Below, in pieces: positions 15,590 to 23,993 of a stretch of 32,334 bases of DNA; the stretch's first letter is position 1; every line of letters begins with the position of its first letter. The stretch is from assembly GCA_022712895.1 (NCBI GenBank), contig JAFLJS010000074.1, positions 1 through 32,334 of the forward strand, in the 5' to 3' direction. The notes below the pieces were generated by a model. The model was given only the letters and a program-made list of their open reading frames with translations. It did not search any database and had not been told where the DNA came from. The translations under genes and the position numbers were made by a program. This stretch comes from Desulfocapsa sp. GTDB taxonomy: Bacteria > Desulfobacterota > Desulfobulbia > Desulfobulbales > Desulfocapsaceae.

Positions 15590-17641
15590 ATGATCGCTCG
15601 TCCATTATTTATCGCAACACTACTCTTCAGTCCAGCTAATCAGGTTTTGGCAGAGGATGTAAAACAGGAACTGGATGAGGTCGTTGTTACCGCCTCAAGG
15701 GTTGCAGAAAAAATAAAAGAGGCTCCAGTTACCATTAATGTGATTAGTAAACAGGAGATGGAAAAAGTTAAACCCAGGAATGTTGAAGAAGTACTGAAAA
15801 GAATACCAGGTGTTAACTCCAGTAATCTCGGCGGAGAATCTGCGCTCACCTCCATTAGAGTTCCAACTCATTTCACCAACCCATACACCCTTATTCTCGT
15901 CGATGGTGTACCAACTTCCGGTTACGGTTCCGGTGGTGCCAGCAGTTTTAGCGAAATAAACAGTGACAACATTGCAAGTATTGAAATAGTTAAAGGTCCA
16001 GCCTCTGCCCTTTATGGCAGCAACGCCATTGGCGGCATTATTAATATCATCACTAAAAGCCCTTCAGTCGAACCACAAGTCAAACTCTGGACTGAAATCG
16101 GCAGCTACAATCAATGGCATAGCGGCCTCTCAGGAAGTGCCTCTGGTGAAAAAGTAAGTTTCAATGTTGGTCTTAACTATATCAACTCAGACAACTGGCG
16201 CGATCATTCAGCTGTTGACAAAAAAGCTGGTAATCTAAAGCTACAGTACGTCCCCTTTGAACAGTCACTAATAACCTTCAAGCTTGATTATGTTGACTTT
16301 GACAACGAATCCAGCGGCACACTCAAAGGTGATGATTTTGCTGCCGACTGGCGACACAGTTACAATACATTTACTTATTCAAAGCTTGAAAAGGTATCGC
16401 CACTGCTCAGTTACACCCATTTTTTTGATGATGCCGAATTTAAAACAACTCTGGCACTGCGTAATCTGGACCAGGAAGGACTTCCCAGTTATAGCATTCG
16501 ACCACAAGGCCCCGGAATCTATATGGGTAGCTTAACGGAAACTGAGGAAAATGATATTGATTTGCAATTTCTGTACAGTAAGAACCTTAGCTTTCTGCAA
16601 GCAAAAGTCATCACCGGTATTGATTTTGAAAGAGGTGACACAGAGAGTGATACCCATAGTCTTTCGATCACCTGGGACAGATCTGCCAAACAATACACTG
16701 ACTACAGCGAAGGACCGCTGAGCAAGTCTTACGACGTGACAACAAAAGTAGGAGCCCCCTACCTCCAGTTTCAATTCTCGCCCATAAACAATCTTAGCCT
16801 GATCGCTGGCGGTCGTTATGACTCCCTCAAGTATGAAGTGGATGACAAACTGGCAACAGGTGACAGCGGTGACATGGATTTCTCCAATTTTAGCCCGAAG
16901 ATCGGTCTGACCTATGACGTGACACCTTCCGTGAATACTTACGCAAGTTATTCTGAAGGTTTTGTGGTGCCAACCACCAGTCAACTGTTCACCTCAAGCT
17001 GGGCCAGCAGCGATCTGGAACCGGAGCAGGCCGACAACTACGAAATCGGTGTACGCAGCTCATTCTGGCAACAGAAAGTTGCTCTTGATGTGGCACTGTA
17101 TTCCATGGGAATAACAGATAAAATCGTCAGCAAAGATATCAATGCATATGTGAAAAAATATGTAAATGCGGGCGAGACATCACAGCAGGGAGCCGAAATA
17201 ACGCTGGATCTAAAACCCGTTAATTACGCGGGATTAACGTTTGCTTACACCTATGCCCGTAACGAATATGACAAATATATCACCGGTGGTATTGATTACA
17301 GCGGGAATACAATGGAAAGGTCACCTGAGCATCGTCTCAATGCCAGACTTGCCTTTGTGCCCACTGAAGATTTATGGATTGAGCTTGAAATGGATGCCAT
17401 CAGTTCACAATACTCAGACCCGGCTAATCGGCACAAGTATTCCAGACCCACCCTCTTTAACCTGCGAGCCAATTATGATCTGCAGGACTGGTCATTATGG
17501 TGCAACGTCCTCAATGTAACAGATCAAAAATATGCGACCTATGTCAGTTACAGTAGCAGCGATGATGAGACGACTTATTTTTCAGGCAGTCCCCTTACAG
17601 TTATGGCCGGGGTTTCGTATACCTGGGGGAAGCGTAAATAA
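15590..17641 (+). CDS. TonB-dependent outer-membrane receptor
   Basis: 683 residues. Signal peptide of about 21 residues (cleavage after VLA), a TonB box DEVVVTAS at 29-36, a plug domain (INVISKQEMEKVKPRNVEEVLKRIPGV through GPASALYGSNAIGGIINIIT), then a 22-strand-type barrel with characteristic segments (NLSLIAGGRYD, YASYSEGFVVP, YEIGVRSSFW, LFNLRANYDL). It imports a ligand across the outer membrane using TonB energy. Closest in style to CirA/BtuB-like receptors, but the ligand cannot be read. AAGGAG eight bases before the ATG. The C-terminus ends WGKRK instead of the usual aromatic residue. First gene of a nine-gene operon that brings its own ExbB, ExbD and TonB; its stop overlaps the next start (TAATG). 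Confidence 0.95.
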   Translation: MIARPLFIATLLFSPANQVLAEDVKQELDEVVVTASRVAEKIKEAPVTINVISKQEMEKVKPRNVEEVLKRIPGVNSSNLGGESALTSIRVPTHFTNPYTLILVDGVPTSGYGSGGASSFSEINSDNIASIEIVKGPASALYGSNAIGGIINIITKSPSVEPQVKLWTEIGSYNQWHSGLSGSASGEKVSFNVGLNYINSDNWRDHSAVDKKAGNLKLQYVPFEQSLITFKLDYVDFDNESSGTLKGDDFAADWRHSYNTFTYSKLEKVSPLLSYTHFFDDAEFKTTLALRNLDQEGLPSYSIRPQGPGIYMGSLTETEENDIDLQFLYSKNLSFLQAKVITGIDFERGDTESDTHSLSITWDRSAKQYTDYSEGPLSKSYDVTTKVGAPYLQFQFSPINNLSLIAGGRYDSLKYEVDDKLATGDSGDMDFSNFSPKIGLTYDVTPSVNTYASYSEGFVVPTTSQLFTSSWASSDLEPEQADNYEIGVRSSFWQQKVALDVALYSMGITDKIVSKDINAYVKKYVNAGETSQQGAEITLDLKPVNYAGLTFAYTYARNEYDKYITGGIDYSGNTMERSPEHRLNARLAFVPTEDLWIELEMDAISSQYSDPANRHKYSRPTLFNLRANYDLQDWSLWCNVLNVTDQKYATYVSYSSSDDETTYFSGSPLTVMAGVSYTWGKRK

Positions 17642-18663
17642 TGACTGCCAGGGTTTATATTCTAATCTTTCTGCTCATCATGTCAGGAGGAACGATGCCA
17701 GTGAATGCGGCTCTGCAAGTCGAGCCATTGCAGCTATCACTCAACGCCTTTCCTTTCAATGGTGAGGGGTGTGGATATTGTCCGGTTCCGGAAACCATCT
17801 CTGACACTGGCAAGGCCGGTAGACGCTCAAGGCCAGTCCAGGAGTCTGAACATCGTCCCACACCACAAAAAAAATATCATCTCACACGACTTCGTACTTA
17901 CAACAACGTAAAGGCCTTTGTTCGACGCCCAGACGGCACACTTATTGAACCAACGGTCCGGGTTGGTATGAAACCCGGTCTTTCTTTTGCCACTCCCATG
18001 GGGGATGGCCCGGTACATGGCGCCAACAATGTGTATGTCGTGGAACAGAGCGTTACAGAAAACAGATTGCTGGTACGAACAGCACAGTGGATAACCATGC
18101 ACCATAGCTGTGGCTGGGGGCATGATGCTAAATTTGACAGCACCCGAACAACACCTCAAACCCTTGGCTTCATTCCCCTTGAGGTGCACATCGACAAACT
18201 CTGGGATACCAATTTCCATGCCAGCGTAACATCTGGTGAGCAACTGCTTGTCACTGTTCTCTTGTATGGAAAACCGGTTGCAGGTGCCCAACTTACACTC
18301 ACCACCGAACAAGGATGGAGCAAAAAGATAAACACCAACGAAAATGGAACAGCCTCGCTGCAGATGATTCGCGATTACTATCCTTCATCCTGGGACAGAT
18401 TTCGTCGTGGCTACAGAGGGAAATTCCTGCTAACTGCTGAGTATGACGCGGAACAAGCCGGCGAGTACAACAATAAACCTTATGAACAAATCAGTTATAT
18501 TGCATCACTCCCCTGGAAATACTCACCATCCAAGCAAGACTATTCATCTTATCGCTACGGACTCCTCATTGCAGCTCTTACAATGACTGTCTCCGGTATC
18601 GGTATTTACGCCTACCGTGAACGACGCAAGAAACCATATAAAAGGATCTCTTTTGATGAATAA
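17641..18663 (+). CDS. DUF4198-like periplasmic protein with C-terminal membrane anchor
   Basis: 340 residues. Signal peptide (cleavage about 23, after VNA), mature periplasmic part, one C-terminal transmembrane segment (about 307-324) and a basic cytosolic tail. The layout resembles DUF4198-type proteins, often encoded near nickel/cobalt uptake genes: an extended beta domain (VKAFVRRPDGTLIEP; FHASVTSGEQLLVTVLLYGKPVAGAQLTLTT). Potential metal or redox residues: CGYC (44-47) and MHHSCGWGHD (153-162). Start overlaps the receptor stop by one base; end overlaps the polyferredoxin start by eight. I infer a ligand-binding or relay function between outer-membrane receptor and inner membrane. Family placement is moderate. 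Confidence 0.65.
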   Translation: MTARVYILIFLLIMSGGTMPVNAALQVEPLQLSLNAFPFNGEGCGYCPVPETISDTGKAGRRSRPVQESEHRPTPQKKYHLTRLRTYNNVKAFVRRPDGTLIEPTVRVGMKPGLSFATPMGDGPVHGANNVYVVEQSVTENRLLVRTAQWITMHHSCGWGHDAKFDSTRTTPQTLGFIPLEVHIDKLWDTNFHASVTSGEQLLVTVLLYGKPVAGAQLTLTTEQGWSKKINTNENGTASLQMIRDYYPSSWDRFRRGYRGKFLLTAEYDAEQAGEYNNKPYEQISYIASLPWKYSPSKQDYSSYRYGLLIAALTMTVSGIGIYAYRERRKKPYKRISFDE

Positions 18664-19642
18664 GCTGCAAAGAGCAATTAACAATTCACGCATCAGCTCT
18701 TTCCGTTTCATCTTCCAGATTGCGGCTTTTATCCTCCTGGTCTATGGAGGCTCTCTGGCCATTAATATTGGCGATCAGCTCCCGACTTTTGCCTGTGTTT
18801 TTGAAGATGGCCGCGGAGGTTCCTGTTATTTGATGGGGTTTCAGCACCAGATGGCTACTCCTTTCAACAAGCTTTTCAGTGGCAGGGGAATTGGCATAAT
18901 GGTGGGGCTGCTGACGTTTATCGGTTTCTTCATCCTTTTCAATAAGGCTTGGTGCGGCTTTATCTGTCCACTGGGAACGATCCAGGACTGGATTACTAAA
19001 ATCCGTAATCGCTTCGCCATCCGCTACAGCAGTTACCCTGACCCGGTAAACAAGAAACTCAAGCCCATCAAATATGTACTGCTAGCACTCTTGATTTTGA
19101 TCCCCATGGGTATGGGCAACAGCCTGGCAGGTCTGCCCAAACTCAACCACGACTTCTCCGTCCCCTTTTGCATGATTTGTCCGGGGAGAACGGTACTGCC
19201 GCTCTTTGTGGGAGATATCTCTCAGCTGGCCATTGATTTCAGTTCCAAAACCAAAATGGTGCTCACTGCCCTTGGTATGGCGGTGACAGGTCTATTTTTT
19301 GTTGGTTCCTTTGTCAAAAAACGTTTTTTCTGCCTCTTTTGCCCGATGAGTGCTTTTCACTATATCTTTCACAAAGCCGGATTGCTGCGTCTCACAAAAA
19401 ACGGTGACAAATGTACCCGTTGCGGCAACTGTTATCGTGCCTGTGATGTTGGGATTCGTGCCATTGCTGATGATATTGAAAGTAAAAACATCGTCACTGA
19501 TGATTGTATGATCTGTTTAAAATGTGTTGAAGTCTGCCCGGAAGAGGGATGCCTTAAAGCGAGTTTCCTTGGGCTGTCCATATATGAATCAACCGAGGAG
19601 GGATTTTTTAAAAGAATGAAGGAGACAGGCCATGGAAAATGA
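18656..19642 (+). CDS. membrane polyferredoxin (NapH/CcoG-like 4Fe-4S protein)
   Basis: 328 residues, about five membrane segments (around 17-36, 78-95, 139-156, 202-220). Cysteine motifs: C100-x3-C104P, C172-x2-C175P, C226-x2-C229P, and two ferredoxin clusters C253xxCxxC-x3-C263 and C284xxCxxC-x3-C294P. Proteins of this NapH type pass electrons from the quinone pool or soluble donors across/along the membrane. ATG 18656 (overlapping the previous stop by eight bases, AAAGGAT upstream) is chosen instead of 18617. Placed directly before the double-cubane-type reductase gene (11-nt overlap), it may feed low-potential electrons to the activator or reductase (inference). Confidence 0.88.
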   Translation: MNKLQRAINNSRISSFRFIFQIAAFILLVYGGSLAINIGDQLPTFACVFEDGRGGSCYLMGFQHQMATPFNKLFSGRGIGIMVGLLTFIGFFILFNKAWCGFICPLGTIQDWITKIRNRFAIRYSSYPDPVNKKLKPIKYVLLALLILIPMGMGNSLAGLPKLNHDFSVPFCMICPGRTVLPLFVGDISQLAIDFSSKTKMVLTALGMAVTGLFFVGSFVKKRFFCLFCPMSAFHYIFHKAGLLRLTKNGDKCTRCGNCYRACDVGIRAIADDIESKNIVTDDCMICLKCVEVCPEEGCLKASFLGLSIYESTEEGFFKRMKETGHGK

Positions 19643-20906
19643 ACGTAATGCACTGAGACAAAAAACAACCCGTATCCACCTGGCCATGGAAGCCGAGGAA
19701 ACCCTGAGGCGCCTTAAAGCATTTCCCGATCCGCCAGAGGCCATGGATTATTTTTACAATATGTTCCAGGATCGTTTCAGTAATGACTCCATCCTGCCCA
19801 AGGGCAAAAAGATAATAGGCACTATGTGTGTCCAGGTTCCCGATGAACTCATTCACGCAGCGGGTGCAGTACCATTCCGACTCTGTAGCGGAGCTTTTTC
19901 TTATGATCAGATCGGAGCAGAATTTATGCCGGCCAAATCCTGTCCGGTGGTACGAGCCACCTGTGGCATGCTGCAAATTAATGATACTCTTTGGGGAGAC
20001 AAAATAAATGCAGTGGTGATTCCCACAACCTGTGATCAGAAAAAAAAGGCTACAGAGTTGCTTGGTGATTTATCATACAGTGTCTATTCCCTTGAAATGC
20101 CGTCCAGTAAAGAAAGTGATGCGGCAAGATTTTACTGGCAGGAATCGGTGAAACAATTCGCCCTGGACCTGCAACAGATGACCGGACAAAAAATCACAAA
20201 AAAGCGGGTACAGAAGGCCATTGCCAAAAAGACACAAGCTACTGAGCTGTACCGACAGTTACATGAACTGAGAAAAGCTGATCCGGCCCCTCTCTTTGGC
20301 AAAGATATGCTGCTGGTTAGTAATGCATATTTTTTAGACGATATTGACAGTTGGATGCCAGCGGTAAAAAAAATGATCGAAGAAGTTAAGCAGAGGAAAG
20401 CACAAAATTTCTCCGCAGGGAATCGCCATGCTCCACGTATTTTACTCACTGGTTCCCCTCCTATCTTCCCCAACATGAAGATCCCTATACTCATTGAAGA
20501 GTCGGGTGGAATCATTGTTGCCGACGAAGTGTGCTCTTCCTCACGTTTGTTATACGACTCTGTTTCCTATGACGAGAACAGTCTCAACGACATGGTATCA
20601 GCCATCGCAGACAGATATTTAAAACCCTGCACCTGCCCCTGTCTTACCCCGAATACTGACAGGCAAAGAAAACTGCTGGAGATGGCCCATGAGTTTGCAG
20701 CAGACGGCGTTATTTACCAGGCATTCTCAGGCTGTTTACCCTACGAAATGGAACAGAACCAGATTGCCAAAATATTGGAGAAAAAAGGAATCCCCATGCT
20801 CTATGTCGAGACAGACTACAGCCCTGAAGACCATGGCCAACTGTCAACCAGAGTTGAAGCCTTTATTGAATCCATCAAATTTCGTAAAAGAAAAAAGAGA
20901 ATCTGA
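19632..20906 (+). CDS. 2-hydroxyacyl-CoA dehydratase / double-cubane-cluster protein (HgdB superfamily)
   Basis: 424 residues, cytoplasmic. Members bind 4Fe-4S or the 8Fe-9S double-cubane cluster and receive electrons one at a time from an ATPase activator at very low potential. Ten cysteines: 66, 85, 104, 111, 134, 301, 333, 335, 337 and 368, with family blocks MCVQVPDELIHAAGAVPFR, EVCSSSR and YQAFSGCLPYE. A single-subunit gene directly followed by its activator, without acyl-CoA genes, fits the double-cubane-cluster protein (DCCP/YjiM) branch, whose known member reduces small molecules such as acetylene, better than an amino-acid fermentation dehydratase. AAGGAGA precedes the ATG. The physiological substrate is unknown. 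Confidence 0.88.
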   Translation: MENERNALRQKTTRIHLAMEAEETLRRLKAFPDPPEAMDYFYNMFQDRFSNDSILPKGKKIIGTMCVQVPDELIHAAGAVPFRLCSGAFSYDQIGAEFMPAKSCPVVRATCGMLQINDTLWGDKINAVVIPTTCDQKKKATELLGDLSYSVYSLEMPSSKESDAARFYWQESVKQFALDLQQMTGQKITKKRVQKAIAKKTQATELYRQLHELRKADPAPLFGKDMLLVSNAYFLDDIDSWMPAVKKMIEEVKQRKAQNFSAGNRHAPRILLTGSPPIFPNMKIPILIEESGGIIVADEVCSSSRLLYDSVSYDENSLNDMVSAIADRYLKPCTCPCLTPNTDRQRKLLEMAHEFAADGVIYQAFSGCLPYEMEQNQIAKILEKKGIPMLYVETDYSPEDHGQLSTRVEAFIESIKFRKRKKRI

Positions 20907-20907
20907 C

Positions 20908-21729
20908 ATGCAATATTTCGCTGGAATAGATATTGGCTCCACAAGTATAAAAATTGCATTGATTGATGCAGAGAAAAACTTAAAAAGCAGTTCTGTCTGT
21001 CCCACTGGCAGTCTCTTTCACAAAAACACCCTTGCAGCATTTGAAGAGCTTCTTGAGCAGGAGAATATGCAACGAGAGGATATCAGCTATATATTCTCCA
21101 CCGGCTACGGAAGAAAGCTTTTCAAAGAAGCCGATGAGTCCATCAGTGAAATAACTGCCAACGCCATAGGTGCCAGAGAAGTTGGAGTGAAAGCGGGAAA
21201 GGTTAAAACGATCATTAACATTGGCGGCCAGGATGTAAAGGTCATCAGCCTGGACGAGGATGGCCATGTTAAAAATTTTGTTATGAACGATAAGTGCGCC
21301 GCAGGTACTGGTCGCTTTCTTGAAATGACAGCACGGAACCTTGAGGTGGAAGTAGATGAACTTGGTACCTATCATCAACGCTCAACGGCTGTTCCTCTGA
21401 CTATTAATAGTACCTGTACAGTTTTTGCCGAATCTGAGATTATCGGATTACTGGCCAATGACAAAGGAAAATCTGAGATTATTGCCGGTATCCATTACTC
21501 CATTGCCAAAAGGGTTGCCCGTCTGACCAGACGCTGCGGAACAATTGACGATGTTGTTTTGTTCGATGGTGGGCCAGCCTTGAATAGCGGCCTTGTTACT
21601 GCCATTGAAAATGAGTTGATGCGTAAAGTTCTGGTACCTGAGAAACCTGAGATAACCACAGCCTACGGGGCAGCACTCATTGCCCTTGATACGCATCTTT
21701 ACTGTGAAGACGAGGTCATCAATGCATGA
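20908..21729 (+). CDS. ATPase activator of the dehydratase/reductase (HgdC/YjiL family)
   Basis: 273 residues, BadF/BadG/HgdC ASKHA-fold ATPase. Seen: GIDIGSTSIKIALID (phosphate-1), INIGGQDVKVI (phosphate-2), MNDKCAAGTGRFLEM with Cys130 and NSTCTVFAESEI with Cys170, which in homodimeric activators hold one 4Fe-4S cluster between the subunits, and FDGGPALNSGL (adenosine motif). ATP hydrolysis drives single-electron transfer to the adjacent HgdB-type protein. The ATG lies one base after the previous stop, so the pair is translationally linked. An upstream in-frame extension to 20689 overlaps the dehydratase gene and is not used. Confidence 0.93.
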   Translation: MQYFAGIDIGSTSIKIALIDAEKNLKSSSVCPTGSLFHKNTLAAFEELLEQENMQREDISYIFSTGYGRKLFKEADESISEITANAIGAREVGVKAGKVKTIINIGGQDVKVISLDEDGHVKNFVMNDKCAAGTGRFLEMTARNLEVEVDELGTYHQRSTAVPLTINSTCTVFAESEIIGLLANDKGKSEIIAGIHYSIAKRVARLTRRCGTIDDVVLFDGGPALNSGLVTAIENELMRKVLVPEKPEITTAYGAALIALDTHLYCEDEVINA

Positions 21730-22330
21730 TGCCGTGAGTTTGATACTGCTGGGGATGGCATACGGCGCCACGATATGTAGCTTTACATGCATGCCCTACC
21801 TGGCACCATATCTGATGGGTACGGGCAAGGGGTTTAAAGACGGACTGGCCTCTTCACTGGCTTTTTTTTTGGGGAAAATATGTACTTATGGTGCGTTGGG
21901 TGGCCTTGCAGCACTGTTTGGCCAGGCACTCACCCTGGATCATTCTTATAACAAAATTATGGGAATCGCCCTTCTTTGTGTCGCCACAAGTCTGCCTCTT
22001 GTTACGCGGCGAGGTTGTAAAACCCGATGTCAGGTGGTTGGCAAGCGAGGCTCTTTGTTTGTCCTTGGTATTGCATCAAGCCTTGTGCCCTGCCCCCCTC
22101 TGGCAGCCATATTTGTACTGGCAGCCAACAAGGGATCATTGCTGGTCGGGACTGCATATGGCCTTTTATACGGGATCGGCCTGATGCTCTCACCCATGCT
22201 CATCGCCGGGGGAGGATTGGCCATGATTTCTGGGAAAATCAAACAAGAAGCAACAGCTTTTGTCCCGTATATGCAAGGGATATCAATGCTTGTTATGGCC
22301 ATGATGGCAATAAATATGATACGGGCTTAA
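21722..22330 (+). CDS. CcdA/UreH-like polytopic membrane protein
   Basis: 202 residues with about six transmembrane segments. Two Cys/Pro motifs, CSFTCMPYLAPYLMG (Cys19, Cys23) and SSLVPCPPLAAIFVL, sit in pseudo-symmetric positions as in the CcdA/DsbD transmembrane and UreH_2/TauE-like families. CcdA-type proteins carry reducing equivalents from cytosolic thioredoxin to periplasmic thiols; UreH-like members are linked to metal handling. Either fits the operon, which also encodes a periplasmic protein with a CxxC. A further CysxxxCys (RRGCKTRCQ) lies in a loop. ATG 21722 has GAGG six bases upstream and overlaps the activator stop by eight bases. Confidence 0.7.
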   Translation: MHDAVSLILLGMAYGATICSFTCMPYLAPYLMGTGKGFKDGLASSLAFFLGKICTYGALGGLAALFGQALTLDHSYNKIMGIALLCVATSLPLVTRRGCKTRCQVVGKRGSLFVLGIASSLVPCPPLAAIFVLAANKGSLLVGTAYGLLYGIGLMLSPMLIAGGGLAMISGKIKQEATAFVPYMQGISMLVMAMMAINMIRA

Positions 22331-22347
22331 CAGAAGGAGAAACCACT

Positions 22348-22782
22348 TTGGAATGGCTTAAATACACTATTGATTACGGAATCATCGGCCTGTTGATACT
22401 CATGAGCTTTGCTGCAGTAGCCATTGGTATAGAACGCAACCTGTCCTATAAAAAACTGAAAATTGATAGTTTTCAGGATAAGAAGAGCCTTGAGCTTGAA
22501 CTCACCAAAAAGCTGCATCTCATAGCCACCATCGGCAGTAATGCCCCCTACATAGGGCTGCTTGGCACAGTACTTGGCATCATGTTGACTTTTCACACCA
22601 TGGGCACAAATGGATTTATGGATACTGGGCAAATTATGATTGGCCTGGCTTTGGCACTGAAGGTTACTGCTGTTGGGCTGCTGGTGGCTATCCCGGCGGT
22701 CACCATTTACAACCTGCTGCTTCGTAAAGCAAAGGTTATGATCATGGAATGGGAGGTGCTCAATGGATCAGAACGGATTTGA
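22348..22782 (+). CDS. exbB: ExbB/TolQ/MotA-family proton-channel protein (short form), TTG start
   Basis: 144 residues, about 100 shorter than E. coli ExbB. One N-terminal membrane helix (TIDYGIIGLLILMSFAAVAIGIE, split here: residues 7-18 and onward) and two C-terminal helices, with the family segment APYIGLLGTVLGIMLTFHTMG and a final ALALKVTAVGLLVAIPAV. It lacks most of the cytoplasmic domain, like the short ExbB of some epsilon- and deltaproteobacteria. Forms the proton-driven motor with ExbD and TonB for the receptor at the start of the operon. The start is a TTG preceded by GAAGGAG at seven bases; no other start covers the first helix. Ends 20 nt inside exbD. Confidence 0.85.
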   Translation: MEWLKYTIDYGIIGLLILMSFAAVAIGIERNLSYKKLKIDSFQDKKSLELELTKKLHLIATIGSNAPYIGLLGTVLGIMLTFHTMGTNGFMDTGQIMIGLALALKVTAVGLLVAIPAVTIYNLLLRKAKVMIMEWEVLNGSERI

Positions 22783-23143
22783 TTCTATAAACGTCGTTCC
22801 ACTGGTGGACGTCATGCTGGTACTGCTCACCATAGTACTCACCACCTCAACTTTTGTGGCGACAGGGGCAATCCCTGTGGCCCTGCCAAAAGCAGAAAAC
22901 AGTATTACTGAAACACTGCCCTCCACCACCATTGAAATTGACCGTCAGGGAAATATCTACCTCGACACAACTCCTTCGTCAATAATTCACCTCAGGACTA
23001 CCCTGATGCGTTTTCAACGATCTAATCCTATTTTAATCCGGGCTGACAAAGATATCAGCTTGCAAAAATTTGTAGATGTCATGGACATTGTAAAAGGATT
23101 GGGATTTAGAACAGTCAGCCTACAGACCAAATCATCCAGGTAA
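22763..23143 (+). CDS. exbD: ExbD/TolR-family protein
   Basis: 126 residues. A short cytosolic N-terminus (SINVVPLVDVMLVLL) with the conserved membrane Asp16 needed for proton conduction, one transmembrane helix (about 14-34) and a periplasmic domain (IEIDRQGNIYLD, ILIRADKDI, KGLGFRTVSLQT). GGGAGGTG four bases before the ATG. Overlaps exbB by 20 nt and is followed by tonB after five bases. Confidence 0.93.
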   Translation: MDQNGFDSINVVPLVDVMLVLLTIVLTTSTFVATGAIPVALPKAENSITETLPSTTIEIDRQGNIYLDTTPSSIIHLRTTLMRFQRSNPILIRADKDISLQKFVDVMDIVKGLGFRTVSLQTKSSR

Positions 23144-23148
23144 AAGAA

Positions 23149-23976
23149 ATGGGCTACGAAGCAGCGTTACAGGTTTCCACTATCGGGCAGATTGCTGCAA
23201 CGGAGAAAGATCATAAACTTTGGGGCGTGGGAATCTCTTTTTTCCTTCATATGCTGGCTGTTAGTTCTGTTGTGGCCATGAGTAGTGTTTTTTCAAGTCT
23301 TACCCCGCCCTTACGAATTGATTTCAGCATGCATAAGCCGTACACAGTCACAAAAGTTAAAAATGTAACAGCTACCACTGCCCGTATGCCAGAGCGTGCA
23401 ACTGTCCTGTCACAGCAAGTGACTCTACCGCCAGAACCTGCGCCTGAGAAAGTACAAGAAGCGGTACCTGTGAAAATCACGCCACTGCTGACTAAAAAAA
23501 AGATACCCGTAACAGCCGCCTCACTGGTAGTAAAAGAAGAGCCTATTCCCCCAAAAAGCGTGGAAGCTCCATCCCAGCCAATGGCTGAAATCGTCCATGA
23601 CCAGGGAATACCGCACGAAGAATCAGTAGTTAATAATAGCATTATCCAGACTGCGGCCCCCGAGCAGAAAGGAGTTGTGTCAGTCATGTCACAAGAAAAG
23701 CAGTACCTGAAAGAGCATTTTCTTTATATCAAGGACAGTATTCAGGGCAATATTTCTTATCCCCGCATAGCGCGAAAGATGGGCTGGCAAGGCAGAGTCC
23801 TTATTTCATTTATTATCTGTAAGGACGGTTCGGTGAAAGATATACGAATAATCGAAAGCTCAGGCGTTAAAGCATTAGACAACAATGCGGTGAAAGTGAT
23901 TCAGAAGATAGCTCCATTTCCAAAACCTCCTGTGGCCGCTGAGCTTATCATTCCCGTGACATATAAGCTGAGCTGA
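23149..23976 (+). CDS. tonB: TonB energy-transducing protein
   Basis: 275 residues. N-terminal membrane anchor (about 24-46) containing the S-x3-H signature (Ser30, His34) that couples to ExbB/ExbD; a Pro/Lys/Glu-rich periplasmic spacer (about 80-150, with PPEPAPEKVQ and KEEPIPPKS); and the C-terminal TonB domain (about 197-275: YPRIARKMGWQGRVLISF, GSVKDIRIIESSG, LDNNAVKVI, IPVTYKLS) that binds the TonB box of receptors. Last gene of the nine-gene operon, so probably dedicated to the receptor at 15590. Convergent with the AAA-SPOR gene, 17 bases apart. Confidence 0.95.
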   Translation: MGYEAALQVSTIGQIAATEKDHKLWGVGISFFLHMLAVSSVVAMSSVFSSLTPPLRIDFSMHKPYTVTKVKNVTATTARMPERATVLSQQVTLPPEPAPEKVQEAVPVKITPLLTKKKIPVTAASLVVKEEPIPPKSVEAPSQPMAEIVHDQGIPHEESVVNNSIIQTAAPEQKGVVSVMSQEKQYLKEHFLYIKDSIQGNISYPRIARKMGWQGRVLISFIICKDGSVKDIRIIESSGVKALDNNAVKVIQKIAPFPKPPVAAELIIPVTYKLS

Positions 23977-23993
23977 GATGGAAAACCCTTTTT

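Noticed and set aside
22027-22347. Extension of the exbB frame back to 22027
   Set aside because: It overlaps the CcdA/UreH-like gene in another frame; the translated extension is not ExbB-like, and GAAGGAG before the TTG at 22348 gives a clear start.
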